Notes: generated by a model not told the origin, from the letters alone. Shown: positions 1 to 6,578, counted from the stretch's first letter. The stretch: DNA of 12,624 nucleotides from Bacillota bacterium (GCA_021779415.1 JAJYAS010000030.1:1-12624), one strand, 5' to 3'. Numbers and translations: made by a program.

Positions 1-1
1 A

Positions 2-241
2 TCGGCGAGTGCGACCACCTTGGGTGGTCAACCTGCTTCATTCGGAGATGCGTCCGTTATTTTCCGGGCCTTTCCCGAGATTCCCCTGTGTGTGATCGTT
101 TGGGAAGGGGACGAAGAAGTTCGGGCTAATGCCACCATTCTTTTCCAGCCGTCCATTGAACATCTATTACACATAGAGAGCGTTATCGGCCTAGGGATGT
201 ATCTAGCGAGTAAATTGAAGAGGCAGGCAACGTCGTGTTAA
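2..241 (+). CDS. DUF3786 domain protein, 3' end only (partial)
   Basis: The reading frame is open from the left edge of the window and ends at TAA, giving 79 residues of the C-terminal part. The sequence carries the pattern I associate with DUF3786: a Pro-rich stretch FPEIPLCVIVWEGDEEV, then an ILFQPSIEHLLHIES segment and a final amphipathic helix. DUF3786 proteins are uncharacterised soluble proteins found mainly in strict anaerobes, often Clostridia and Deltaproteobacteria; no reaction is known. A TTG at 20 could in principle start translation, but the frame continues upstream and the family is longer than this, so the gene almost certainly begins outside the window. No terminator hairpin is evident in the 100 bases after it. 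The family assignment is from motif memory, not a search. Confidence 0.7.
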   Translation, partial: SASATTLGGQPASFGDASVIFRAFPEIPLCVIVWEGDEEVRANATILFQPSIEHLLHIESVIGLGMYLASKLKRQATSC

Positions 242-342
242 ACCTCGAACCTTTTATCCTTATTTTATGCTCCACCACCATGACCAGTAAACGTTGTTCA
301 CCAAGCATTGAATATTGAAATGATGGACAGAGGAGGATCTAA
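242..342. other. Short intergenic gap before the lipoprotein gene
   Basis: No reading frame, hairpin terminator or convincing promoter is visible. The only clear signal is the ribosome binding site AGGAGG at 331-336, six bases before the ATG at 343. Confidence 0.5.
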
Positions 343-960
343 ATGAAATTCGCTAAAATATTAATACCGACAATTGTTGTATTTACACTTTTAGGATGTA
401 GTCCTGCGAAGCCTCAAAGCGCTACTTCAACCAATACTTCAACCAATAGTAATACGCCATCTCAGTCACAATCATCAACTTCGCAAGTGCAAGCAGCATC
501 AACAAATCCAACACAATTGACCAATGTCTCGTTTCAATGGATCGGAGTCGATACGGATAAATTAAGCCCCAATGATTTAAAACCGGATGGTAAACTAGAT
601 GGACACTTTCATATAACAATTCCATTCAGTCAACCATACTTAGTAAAATCTATATGGATTCGGTATACTGAATTCGGTAAGTCATTCAAATGGGGATGGA
701 TATACAATAAGAATCTTCCAATAGCCGGTTATAAAATGGCAACTTTTGATGATAAAGGTCAACCAATATTGCCGCAGGGTGACAATGGGTATCAAGTCAA
801 TGAGTTAACGAATTTAGACTTGTATATCTCAGAACTAAACTTTGAAAATGGACGTGACACCTTTAAATTTGAAAAAAATCAAACGTTTAATCTTGAAATT
901 GATTATGTAACGCAGAATAATGAAGAAAAACAATTTAATGGCTCGGTAAAAACTATGTAA
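343..960 (+). CDS. Putative secreted lipoprotein of unknown function
   Basis: A 205-residue protein with a typical Gram-positive lipoprotein signal: basic start MKFAK, a hydrophobic core, and a lipobox LLGC with the acylated Cys at residue 19. Residues about 23-58 are a low-complexity Ser/Thr/Asn/Gln linker, usual between a lipid anchor and a surface domain. The folded part (about 60-205) is beta-rich in appearance and rich in Asn, Lys and aromatic residues; residues 69-88 are dense in Asp (GVDTDKLSPNDLKPDGKLDG), which could be a loop that binds a cation. I do not recognise the domain. It should be anchored on the outer face of the membrane. The ATG at 343 follows AGGAGG with ideal spacing. 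The gene is visibly more AT-rich than the operons to its right and sits between two unrelated gene ends, so recent acquisition is possible. No operon partner is seen. Confidence 0.8.
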   Translation: MKFAKILIPTIVVFTLLGCSPAKPQSATSTNTSTNSNTPSQSQSSTSQVQAASTNPTQLTNVSFQWIGVDTDKLSPNDLKPDGKLDGHFHITIPFSQPYLVKSIWIRYTEFGKSFKWGWIYNKNLPIAGYKMATFDDKGQPILPQGDNGYQVNELTNLDLYISELNFENGRDTFKFEKNQTFNLEIDYVTQNNEEKQFNGSVKTM

Positions 961-969
961 AAATAAACT

Positions 970-1197
970 GTAGATTCACTATTTGCCCGTAATATTGCAG
1001 ACGGCTCTCATGAAATTTTCTCCGAAATTGAACAGATTGCTGCTATTATCAAAGAAAGCACAGCTAGAACGGAAGAAATAGCCTTGAGTAGCTCAGAACA
1101 AATGAACTCAATGCAAGAAATAAGTTCCCTCGCGGAAGAACTTCAATCTGCAGCCCAAGCTCTCCAAACTTCCACCCAAAGGTTTAAATTAGTATAA
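970..1197 (+). pseudogene. 3' remnant of a methyl-accepting chemotaxis protein gene
   Basis: Frame 1 from GTA at 970 to TAA at 1195-1197 gives 75 residues that read as the last part of an MCP signalling domain: a heptad-patterned coiled coil with EIFSEIEQIAAIIKEST, then EEIALSSSEQ, then MQEISSLAEELQSAAQAL and the closing FKLV. In intact MCPs this is the descending helix of the cytoplasmic hairpin after the highly conserved tip, and it interacts with CheA/CheW only together with that tip. The tip, the transmembrane helices and the sensor domain are all absent. A stop lies at 964-966 in the same frame, there is no plausible start, and the fragment begins ten bases after the lipoprotein stop. 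It is therefore a truncated relic rather than a gene. The fragment itself has no frameshift, which suggests a fairly recent loss. Confidence 0.8.
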
Positions 1198-1295
1198 GAA
1201 GAGATAATTTTTAGTTTGCACAAGGAAATTGGCAAACCATGGAGAAAGAATACATCACAATGCCTTAATACCAAAAACTAAAGGGAGGGATAACT

Positions 1296-1652
1296 TTGGA
1301 GAAATTTTTATTTGTGTTGAGTCGAGGGCTTGAGGATCCTATCCGAGCAACTCGGGCATTTCAGCTTGCGAAGGTGGCCAAAGAAAAGGGACATGAAGTT
1401 AATATTTTCTTAGTTGATGATGCTGTGGCATATGCGGTTTTGGGATTGGCGGATAATGTAAAGGCACCCACTGGGGATGCTGCTAAACCGTATATCGATT
1501 ATTTAATTGAACAAAATGTTACCTTTTATATCTGTACACCCTGCGCTAGAACTAGACTTTACAGTGAAGACGAATATATTAAGGGCGCCAAATTATCGAC
1601 CGCTCCACACCTTATTGACCTAGCAACTGAAGCAAAAGTATTTACATTTTAG
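1296..1652 (+). CDS. DsrE/DsrF-like family protein
   Basis: A 118-residue cytoplasmic protein with the DsrE-like fold pattern: a first strand FLFVLSRG, a helix with RATRAFQLAKVAKEKGHEV, a second strand VNIFLVDDAV, and a Cys-containing turn CTPCARTR (Cys80 and Cys83). Family members (TusBCD, DsrEFH, YchN) carry or accept persulfide sulfur on a Cys near residue 78, so Cys80 is the likely active residue and Cys83 makes a CxxC pair. Many single-gene DsrE homologues have no known role, and this one has no sulfur-relay partner beside it. The start is TTG at 1296, eight bases behind a strong GGGAGG (1283-1288); no better ATG exists. It appears monocistronic, with a hairpin terminator downstream. Role in sulfur transfer is inferred; family placement is fairly sure. 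Confidence 0.8.
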   Translation: MEKFLFVLSRGLEDPIRATRAFQLAKVAKEKGHEVNIFLVDDAVAYAVLGLADNVKAPTGDAAKPYIDYLIEQNVTFYICTPCARTRLYSEDEYIKGAKLSTAPHLIDLATEAKVFTF

Positions 1653-1660
1653 TTAAGATT

Positions 1661-1754
1661 CGAGCGTGCTTTAAGAGGGTTTCGCGCGCTTGGCGACTAT
1701 AGAGTGGAAGCTGTTTATTCCTGTAAGCATAGGAACTTATCGCTTCCACTTTTT
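1661..1754 (+). terminator. Tandem hairpins, second one a likely intrinsic terminator of the DsrE gene
   Basis: The first hairpin pairs 1661-1669 with 1684-1692 (nine pairs, two of them G-U) and has no U tract. The second pairs AGTGGAAGC (1703-1711) perfectly with GCTTCCACT (1742-1750). It has an inner stem TTCCT/AGGAA (1718-1722 with 1731-1735) and is followed by a T run to 1754. The long arm with a nested stem is unusual, but position and U tract fit Rho-independent termination. An RNA element acting on the downstream operon cannot be excluded. Confidence 0.65.
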
Positions 1755-1836
1755 GTGTTTGGCGCATGAAGCAATGAAATCCGAATTCACCTTGCTAGGG
1801 TACATTCAGCTAGATTTTCGTGACGAACTTGGAGAA

Positions 1837-1863
1837 AGGAGAGAAGTGCTGCCTTTGGGTTAG
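1837..1863 (+). other. Strong ribosome binding site followed by a five-codon reading frame ending in TAG
   Basis: AAGGAGA (1837-1843) is ideally placed for the GTG at 1846-1848. That frame reads five codons (M-L-P-L-G) and stops at TAG 1861-1863. It is in the same frame as the aldolase gene, whose first usable start, TTG 1873, comes nine bases after the stop. The element could be a leader peptide allowing reinitiation, or a former N-terminal extension cut by an amber mutation. Confidence 0.45.
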
Positions 1864-1872
1864 TACGATACT

Positions 1873-3069
1873 TTGAGATACTTTAATTTTTTAACGCCAG
1901 AGGGTAAGGAAGCAACCTTCTTTAAAACGCCTGAGTCTTTTGATAAAGAAACTCCCCGAGAAATCCTTTCTTACGCTCTCGGGGCGACTTTATATATGCC
2001 AGGAACCCGAGAAACTATAGCAAAGGATATCCTTAGCAAAAAAAATATGGGACTAGCCTCGACTGTGTTTTGTTTAGAAGATTCAATTGGGGATTCTGAG
2101 GTGCCCTTTGCTGAGACTAATCTTACGAACCAAGTGCAAGAGATCTATAAGGCCTTGGGGAATCGGGAAATAGAACCTGATGATCTGCCTCTGATTTTTA
2201 TAAGGGTACGAAATCCCGAACAGATTCTTAGGCTCCCAGAAAGAATGGGAGACAGCTCGAAGATTATCGCGGGTTTTGTTTTTCCTAAATTCACATCGGA
2301 AGGTTATCGGTATTTTGAGACGCTTAAGAGTCTCAATACGCAATACACGGGGACTTTTTACGGAATGCCAATTATTGAAAGCCCAAAAGCGATTTATCTC
2401 GAGTCTCGCGTCAAAGAGTTGTTGGAAACGAAGCGACTTTTAGATTCTTATCAGGACTTAGTTCTAAATGTGCGAATCGGAGCGACAGATTTTTCGGGTC
2501 TTTTCGGAATTAGAAGGGGGCCGGATGTAACCGTCTATGATATCATGGTCATTCGGGATTGCATCGCAGATATTACCAATATTTTCGCTCGTGTCGAAAG
2601 CGATTACGTGGTGTCTGGACCCGTATGGGAATACTTTGCAAATGTTGAGAGGGTGCTCAAACCTCAGTTGCGGAAGAGTCCGTTTGAAGAATTCCATCCC
2701 ACGAAGGGAGGGAATGGGACTAAGATTAGAAGCCAACTTTTAAATAAATATGTTGATGGTTTAATTCGCGAAGTCATTCTGGATAAAGAAAATGGAATTA
2801 TTGGCAAGACCATTATTCATCCGAGCCATATTCTCCCTGTTCAGTCCTTATATACTGTGGGGCATGAAGAATATTTGGACGCTCTGAGTATCATCGAGAG
2901 CGACCAAGATCAGCGTGGTGTCATTAAAAGTCACTATACTAATAAAATGAACGAAATTAAACCGCATTACAATTGGGCACGGAAAATCTTATTAAGAGCA
3001 AAGAATTATGGAGTGTTTCATGAACAACACAATTTTATCAGCCTGCTTACCGAAGACGTGTTCATATAA
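1873..3069 (+). CDS. HpcH/HpaI aldolase / citrate lyase beta-like protein of the Ter biosynthetic module
   Basis: A 398-residue protein with a TIM-barrel aldolase layout like CitE/HpcH. Visible motifs are CLEDSIGD at 67-74 (family metal/acid motif), IRVRN at 110-114, FPK at 137-139, PIIES at 166-170, IGATDFS at 202-208 and IIHPSHI at 314-320. Relatives cleave or form C-C bonds in CoA thioesters or oxo-acids with Mg2+; the substrate of the Ter-associated branch is unknown. It is about 100 residues longer than CitE, as expected for this branch. It opens a four-gene operon and overlaps the next gene by 50 nt. The start is uncertain. TTG 1873 gives the MRYFNFL beginning I would expect from relatives, but no ribosome binding site lies at normal distance. 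A good one sits 30 bases upstream, in front of a five-codon frame closed by TAG. The family call is strong; the start call is moderate. Confidence 0.85.
   Translation: MRYFNFLTPEGKEATFFKTPESFDKETPREILSYALGATLYMPGTRETIAKDILSKKNMGLASTVFCLEDSIGDSEVPFAETNLTNQVQEIYKALGNREIEPDDLPLIFIRVRNPEQILRLPERMGDSSKIIAGFVFPKFTSEGYRYFETLKSLNTQYTGTFYGMPIIESPKAIYLESRVKELLETKRLLDSYQDLVLNVRIGATDFSGLFGIRRGPDVTVYDIMVIRDCIADITNIFARVESDYVVSGPVWEYFANVERVLKPQLRKSPFEEFHPTKGGNGTKIRSQLLNKYVDGLIREVILDKENGIIGKTIIHPSHILPVQSLYTVGHEEYLDALSIIESDQDQRGVIKSHYTNKMNEIKPHYNWARKILLRAKNYGVFHEQHNFISLLTEDVFI
3010..3013 (+). promoter_or_regulatory. Ribosome binding site deciding the PRTase/TRSP start
   Basis: GGAG ends six bases before ATG 3020, whereas ATG 3008 has no comparable motif in front. 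The site lies inside the aldolase coding region, so translation of the two genes is probably coupled. Confidence 0.55.
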
Positions 3070-4432
3070 TCTTGAAGGGCAGCGGATCTCGGTTACGATA
3101 ACAAATAATCCCTTTGGTTTCGAACCGAAGACGTTGTTTTCTTTAGCTGCCAGAAAAAATAAGAAGAGAGCGTTTCTTTTTGTCAGTAACGTACTCGGAA
3201 AACATGTCCCGGTTGATCCGTTTGTTCCACTGCTTGCAGGGATAGCGCTTGCTGCTCAATTCCTGCAAAAAATTCACGGCAGGGACCATGCTGATACCCA
3301 AGATATTATTCAGGCCCTTAAGAGCAAGCAAGATACTAGGAAGGTTTATGAAAAAGTATTGCAAAGAGCGCTCGTCATTCTCCCTGAGGAAACTTTATTC
3401 ATAGGCTTTGCAGAGACAGCGACTGCCTTGGGGCAGGCCGCGTTTAGTTTATTTGATAATGCTCACTACCTTCACACAACACGTGAAACACTACCCACGA
3501 TGGTCTCAGAGCTAAACTTTACTGAAGACCATTCCCATGCCGTTAATCATCGGTGTTATCCGTTGGACAAGGAGTTGCTGGCGACTTCCAAAACAATTAT
3601 TCTAGTCGATGATGAGATAACGACTGGGAATACAGCTCTGAATATCATTCGGGCCATACAAGGAAAATTCCCGAAGAAGGATTACGTTGTCCTATCTCTT
3701 TTAGATTGGAGAACCCGAGAAGACCGTGCTAAGTTTACAAGACTTGAGCAACAACTTGACATAAAGATCCAGACGGCTTCTCTATTGGAAGGAAAAATAG
3801 CAGTGAGCGGCAATCCCCTTAACCAAGAGATTAACTTCGACGCTCTGACCTTGGGATCAGGCGTTTTGAAAGAAGAATCTTTTGTTATACCTGAACTTAG
3901 ATTTCTTGAACTTCAAGAGGTGGTCTCCGTGTTTTCAGAAGATTCTACAGGGTATAAGAATCTTGCTCCGTATTTGAAAGCAACAGGGAGATTTGGCCTG
4001 TCAAGCAATGACAATCAGGGGATTCTGCCATTGGCAATAAAAATTGGCCAAGCGCTCAAGAAAGAGCGAAAGGGTGAAAAAACGCTTTGTCTGGGTACTG
4101 GTGAGTTCATGTATTTCCCCATGCTCATATCCGCCTACATGGGGACAGGAATTAGTTATCACTCCACTACGAGAAGTCCGATCTATCCCTTCGTGAAACC
4201 ACACTATGCGATTCAAAATAGCTTCGCTTATGTTAGCCCTGACGAACCTAGTGTCACTAATTATGTCTATAATGTGCCCTTAAACTATTACGATGAAGTG
4301 TATTTGTTTCTTGAAAGGGAAGTGAACCCTGAACGACTAACTCCAATTCTAACCTCGTTCAAGGAATTAGGCATTCCCCGTTTGGTTTTGGTGATGGGTA
4401 CTGGTCAAAGCGTTAATGTTCTGGAGGCATGA
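3020..4432 (+). CDS. Phosphoribosyltransferase with C-terminal TRSP domain (Ter system)
   Basis: A 470-residue, probably cytoplasmic protein. The N-terminal two thirds is a type I phosphoribosyltransferase: an opening block around FGFEPKTLFSLAARKNKKR, the substrate-side segment FIGFAETATALGQA (about 128-141) and the PRPP-binding loop ILVDDEITTGNT (about 194-205) with the paired acidic residues and TTG turn. The C-terminal third carries TGRFGLS (about 322-328) and STTRSPIYP (about 382-390), the TRSP signature that names that domain. This architecture (PRTase_2 plus TRSP) is typical of Ter-linked operons. It should transfer a phosphoribosyl group from PRPP to an unknown base or acid, or run the reverse reaction. 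Start ATG 3020 is preferred to ATG 3008 because of the GGAG at 3010-3013. It overlaps the aldolase gene by 50 nt and abuts the next gene, so the products are likely made together. Confidence 0.87.
   Translation: MNNTILSACLPKTCSYNLEGQRISVTITNNPFGFEPKTLFSLAARKNKKRAFLFVSNVLGKHVPVDPFVPLLAGIALAAQFLQKIHGRDHADTQDIIQALKSKQDTRKVYEKVLQRALVILPEETLFIGFAETATALGQAAFSLFDNAHYLHTTRETLPTMVSELNFTEDHSHAVNHRCYPLDKELLATSKTIILVDDEITTGNTALNIIRAIQGKFPKKDYVVLSLLDWRTREDRAKFTRLEQQLDIKIQTASLLEGKIAVSGNPLNQEINFDALTLGSGVLKEESFVIPELRFLELQEVVSVFSEDSTGYKNLAPYLKATGRFGLSSNDNQGILPLAIKIGQALKKERKGEKTLCLGTGEFMYFPMLISAYMGTGISYHSTTRSPIYPFVKPHYAIQNSFAYVSPDEPSVTNYVYNVPLNYYDEVYLFLEREVNPERLTPILTSFKELGIPRLVLVMGTGQSVNVLEA
4423..4427 (+). 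promoter_or_regulatory. Ribosome binding site deciding the StiP start
   Basis: GGAGG is only one base from ATG 4429 but seven bases from the in-frame ATG 4435, so the second ATG is the likelier start. The site is inside the last codons of the PRTase gene. Confidence 0.6.
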
Positions 4433-4434
4433 CA

Positions 4435-5547
4435 ATGACAATAAAAATCACTCCTCGTATTCCAGATCCTTTACCAATGGGAAGTTATGACCCCAAGGAT
4501 GTCATTTTTTTGCTTAAGAATCTCAATGGGTTATTGGCCGAAACGGATTTGCAAACACGAGAAAGAAACATCCAATCCGGCGGTCATTATTCAGAAATGC
4601 TGCCGATCGAATATAAGCCCACGAAGGAATACATGGATCTCTTTCACCAAACTCTCCAGGAGAGTGCCGCCAAAGTCGCTGAGGCGGTGGGGGTAGTAGC
4701 AGAGCGCATTTTAAAGAGAAATGGTCCCAAGATGGTTCTTGTTTCTCTAGCTCGTGCTGGCACGCCAATCGGGGTCTTAATTAAACGTTATCTTTTGGAA
4801 CTCCATAACTTGGATTTACCCCACTACAGTATTTCCATTATTCGCGGCAGGGGCATCGACGAAAACGCGATCCTCTACATTCTTCAAAATCACCTGGAAT
4901 CTAAGATCCAGTTTATTGATGGTTGGACAGGTAAGGGGGCTATAACCAGCGTTTTGAACCAAGCATGTATTGATTTCAAAGTTAACTATGGGTACGAGTT
5001 AGATAATGACTTAGCCGTTCTTGCCGACCCCGGATCCTGTGTCAAAACCTTTGGAACACGAGAAGATTTTTTAATCCCAAGTGCTTGTTTAAATTCAACC
5101 GTCTCCGGTTTAGTCAGTCGAACTGCTTTTCGACCGGATCTAGTGGGAAAGCGGGAGTTTCATGGAGCTCGATTTTATGAGGAACTCCTTGCAGAGGATG
5201 TTTCCAATCTTTTCGTTGATACAATTTCTGTGGAGTTTGAAAATCTGGATCAGGGAGTCCTCCAAGCTGAAGAGGGGAAGGGTCAAGTGGAGGTTACTTG
5301 GCAGGGTCTTAAAGAGATAACGACTATCATGGAGAAGTTCGGGATTGAGGATATTAACTTTATTAAACCAGGGGTTGGGGAAACAACAAGGGTTCTTTTG
5401 AGGAGGATACCGGAGAGAATCCTAGTGGACAACCTAAAAAATCCTAATTTAGAACATATTCTACTCTTGTCTCGTGATAAAGGGGTCCCAGTGGAGGAGT
5501 ATCCTGAGCTTACATATTCCTGCTGTGGCATTGTGCGACGGCTTTAA
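4435..5547 (+). CDS. StiP / PRTase-like protein with a Pelota-like C-terminal domain
   Basis: A 370-residue protein. Residues about 12-270 match the family named both 'PRTase_1' and 'cysteine protease StiP N-terminal'. Visible blocks are GSYDPKDVIFLLKNL (16-30), VSLARAGTPIGVLIKR (103-118), IIRGRGID (135-142), FIDGWTGKGAI (160-170, occupying the PRPP-loop position), LADPGSC (196-202) and PSACLNSTVSGLVSRT (215-230). Residues about 285-370 look like a small L7Ae/Pelota-type domain, with LLLSRDKGVPVEEYP and a CCG near the end; such domains bind structured RNA. Whether the protein is a phosphoribosyltransferase, a protease or both cannot be settled here: Cys202 and Cys218 are candidates for a protease nucleophile. 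The GGAGG supports ATG 4435; starting at ATG 4429 would add two residues and a 4-nt ATGA overlap. It is in an operon with the aldolase, TRSP-PRTase and HAD genes. Confidence 0.83.
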   Translation: MTIKITPRIPDPLPMGSYDPKDVIFLLKNLNGLLAETDLQTRERNIQSGGHYSEMLPIEYKPTKEYMDLFHQTLQESAAKVAEAVGVVAERILKRNGPKMVLVSLARAGTPIGVLIKRYLLELHNLDLPHYSISIIRGRGIDENAILYILQNHLESKIQFIDGWTGKGAITSVLNQACIDFKVNYGYELDNDLAVLADPGSCVKTFGTREDFLIPSACLNSTVSGLVSRTAFRPDLVGKREFHGARFYEELLAEDVSNLFVDTISVEFENLDQGVLQAEEGKGQVEVTWQGLKEITTIMEKFGIEDINFIKPGVGETTRVLLRRIPERILVDNLKNPNLEHILLLSRDKGVPVEEYPELTYSCCGIVRRL

Positions 5548-5558
5548 GGGAGGAAGCA

Positions 5559-6383
5559 ATGTTATTTGCAAGCGACCTTGACCAAACCTTGATCTATTCG
5601 TATCGATCGATTATGAGCAAGGAGATAATTCCTCAAATTCGTCCCGTGGAATGGCTGGATGACCGATTTATTTCCTATATGACTCCAAGCGCGCTAAGTA
5701 AATTAAGGGAGATCTCTCAACAGGCATTTTTTGTGCCTGTAACTACCCGAACGAAACTTCAATATCAGAGAATTAATTTCCGTGGTTATGATATTATGCC
5801 TCAATACGCAGTGACCAGTAATGGCGGGACAATATTTTATAGGGGCAGAGAAGATGAAGATTGGGCTCAACGGGTGTTTAAAGGAAGAGATAACTGTTTA
5901 GCTGGACCGGATGTTATCAAGAAGTTTGAAGAAGTCGCTCATCCTTCATGGGTGATCGCGGAATCGGGTAAATGGGCGGATAATTTATTTTATTATTGTC
6001 TGATCGAACGAGAAAAGATCCCGTTAGCAGAATTAGCCGCTTTTAAAATTTGGGCAAGCGAAAACAGATGGGAGTTATCTGTGCAAGGGAGAAAACTTTA
6101 TCTTGTTCCTAGGAATATCAACAAAAATGCCGCTGTTCGATATATCAAAGATCAAGAAAACATTAATTATGTTGTCGCAGCAGGAGATTCGTTGCTGGAT
6201 TTAGAGATGCTGAAAGTAGCGGAACTGGCCATAGCCCCATCGCATGGTGAGTTATATGCGCTGTATTCACAGGGACTTCTTGGTTTAGAGAGGATAAACT
6301 TTACTCAAAATCATGGAATCGGGGCTGCAGAGGAAATTTTAGATCGTGTAGCCGGGTCGCTATTCACAGAGGGAGTTGTATAA
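5559..6383 (+). CDS. HAD-family (Cof/sucrose-phosphatase type) phosphatase of the Ter module
   Basis: A 274-residue cytoplasmic phosphatase. HAD motif I is DLDQT (Asp6 nucleophile, Asp8 acid/base), motif II is VTTRT (61-65), motif III Lys is probably Lys189 in NINKNAAV, and motif IV is GDSLLD (209-214), with Asp210 and Asp214 as Mg2+ ligands. SNGGTI (87-92) and a middle cap of roughly 100 residues place it in the IIB subclass (Cof, sucrose-6-phosphate and mannosyl phosphatases), which act on sugar phosphates and related small molecules. All key residues are present, so it should be active. In this context it probably removes a phosphate from the ribosylated intermediate of the pathway; that is inference. 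GGGAGG at 5548-5553 sets the ATG start, and only 11 bases separate it from the StiP stop. It is the last gene of the packed biosynthetic block. Confidence 0.88.
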   Translation: MLFASDLDQTLIYSYRSIMSKEIIPQIRPVEWLDDRFISYMTPSALSKLREISQQAFFVPVTTRTKLQYQRINFRGYDIMPQYAVTSNGGTIFYRGREDEDWAQRVFKGRDNCLAGPDVIKKFEEVAHPSWVIAESGKWADNLFYYCLIEREKIPLAELAAFKIWASENRWELSVQGRKLYLVPRNINKNAAVRYIKDQENINYVVAAGDSLLDLEMLKVAELAIAPSHGELYALYSQGLLGLERINFTQNHGIGAAEEILDRVAGSLFTEGVV

Positions 6384-6404
6384 TTAATTGTTTTAAAGTA
6401 CAAT
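6376..6404 (+). promoter_or_regulatory. Candidate sigma-A promoter at the end of the HAD gene
   Basis: TTGTAT (6376-6381), a 17-base spacer and TACAAT (6399-6404). It overlaps the HAD stop codon and points towards terC. The -35 matches four of six consensus bases and the -10 five of six. It is weaker than the candidate at 6503-6532. Confidence 0.3.
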
Positions 6405-6449
6405 ATTTGTGGTAAACATTGGTAGAAAGGGATGCGATAGAGGAAAATA

Positions 6450-6478
6450 ATGTGAAATTTATGTGAACGCTTATGACA
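6450..6478 (+). promoter_or_regulatory. Direct repeat upstream of terC, possible regulator site
   Basis: ATGTGAA occurs at 6450-6456 and exactly again at 6461-6467, 11 bases (about one helical turn) apart. A weaker copy, ATGACA, follows at 6473-6478. Same-face direct repeats of this type are typical for OmpR/PhoB-family response regulators. They lie just upstream of the promoter candidate at 6503. No experimental or family match is claimed. Confidence 0.3.
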
Positions 6479-6502
6479 TGCAGCTCACTTGTGATAAGAT
6501 AA

Positions 6503-6532
6503 TTGAAATGATGAGATATTTACTTGTAAAAT
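6503..6532 (+). promoter_or_regulatory. Candidate sigma-A promoter of terC-terD
   Basis: TTGAAA (6503-6508), an 18-base spacer and TAAAAT (6527-6532); both boxes match five of six consensus bases. The -10 overlaps a near-palindrome (ATATTTAC, TT, GTAAAATAT, 6516-6534) that could be an operator. Transcription would begin about 50 bases before terC, so the terC-terD genes could be expressed independently of the biosynthetic genes. Confidence 0.45.
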
Positions 6533-6578
6533 ATGTAAAGAATAGATACAACGAGCAAAAAGCTTAAAGAATAAAATT

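Noticed and set aside
1214..1236. Dyad GTTTGC...GCAAAC upstream of the DsrE gene as terminator or operator
   Set aside because: A six-base arm with a 12-base loop and no U tract; easily due to chance.
1861..1863. TAG before the aldolase gene as a pyrrolysine readthrough codon (relatives of this group can use pyrrolysine)
   Set aside because: No evidence of methylamine methyltransferase context, and a usable TTG start follows within nine bases. Leader peptide or mutation is simpler.
6411..6440. ECF-sigma type promoter before terC (GTAAAC, then CG after 17 bases)
   Set aside because: Known ter-like operons in Bacillus use such promoters, but here the -35 lacks the usual GAAC core and the -10 lacks CGTC.
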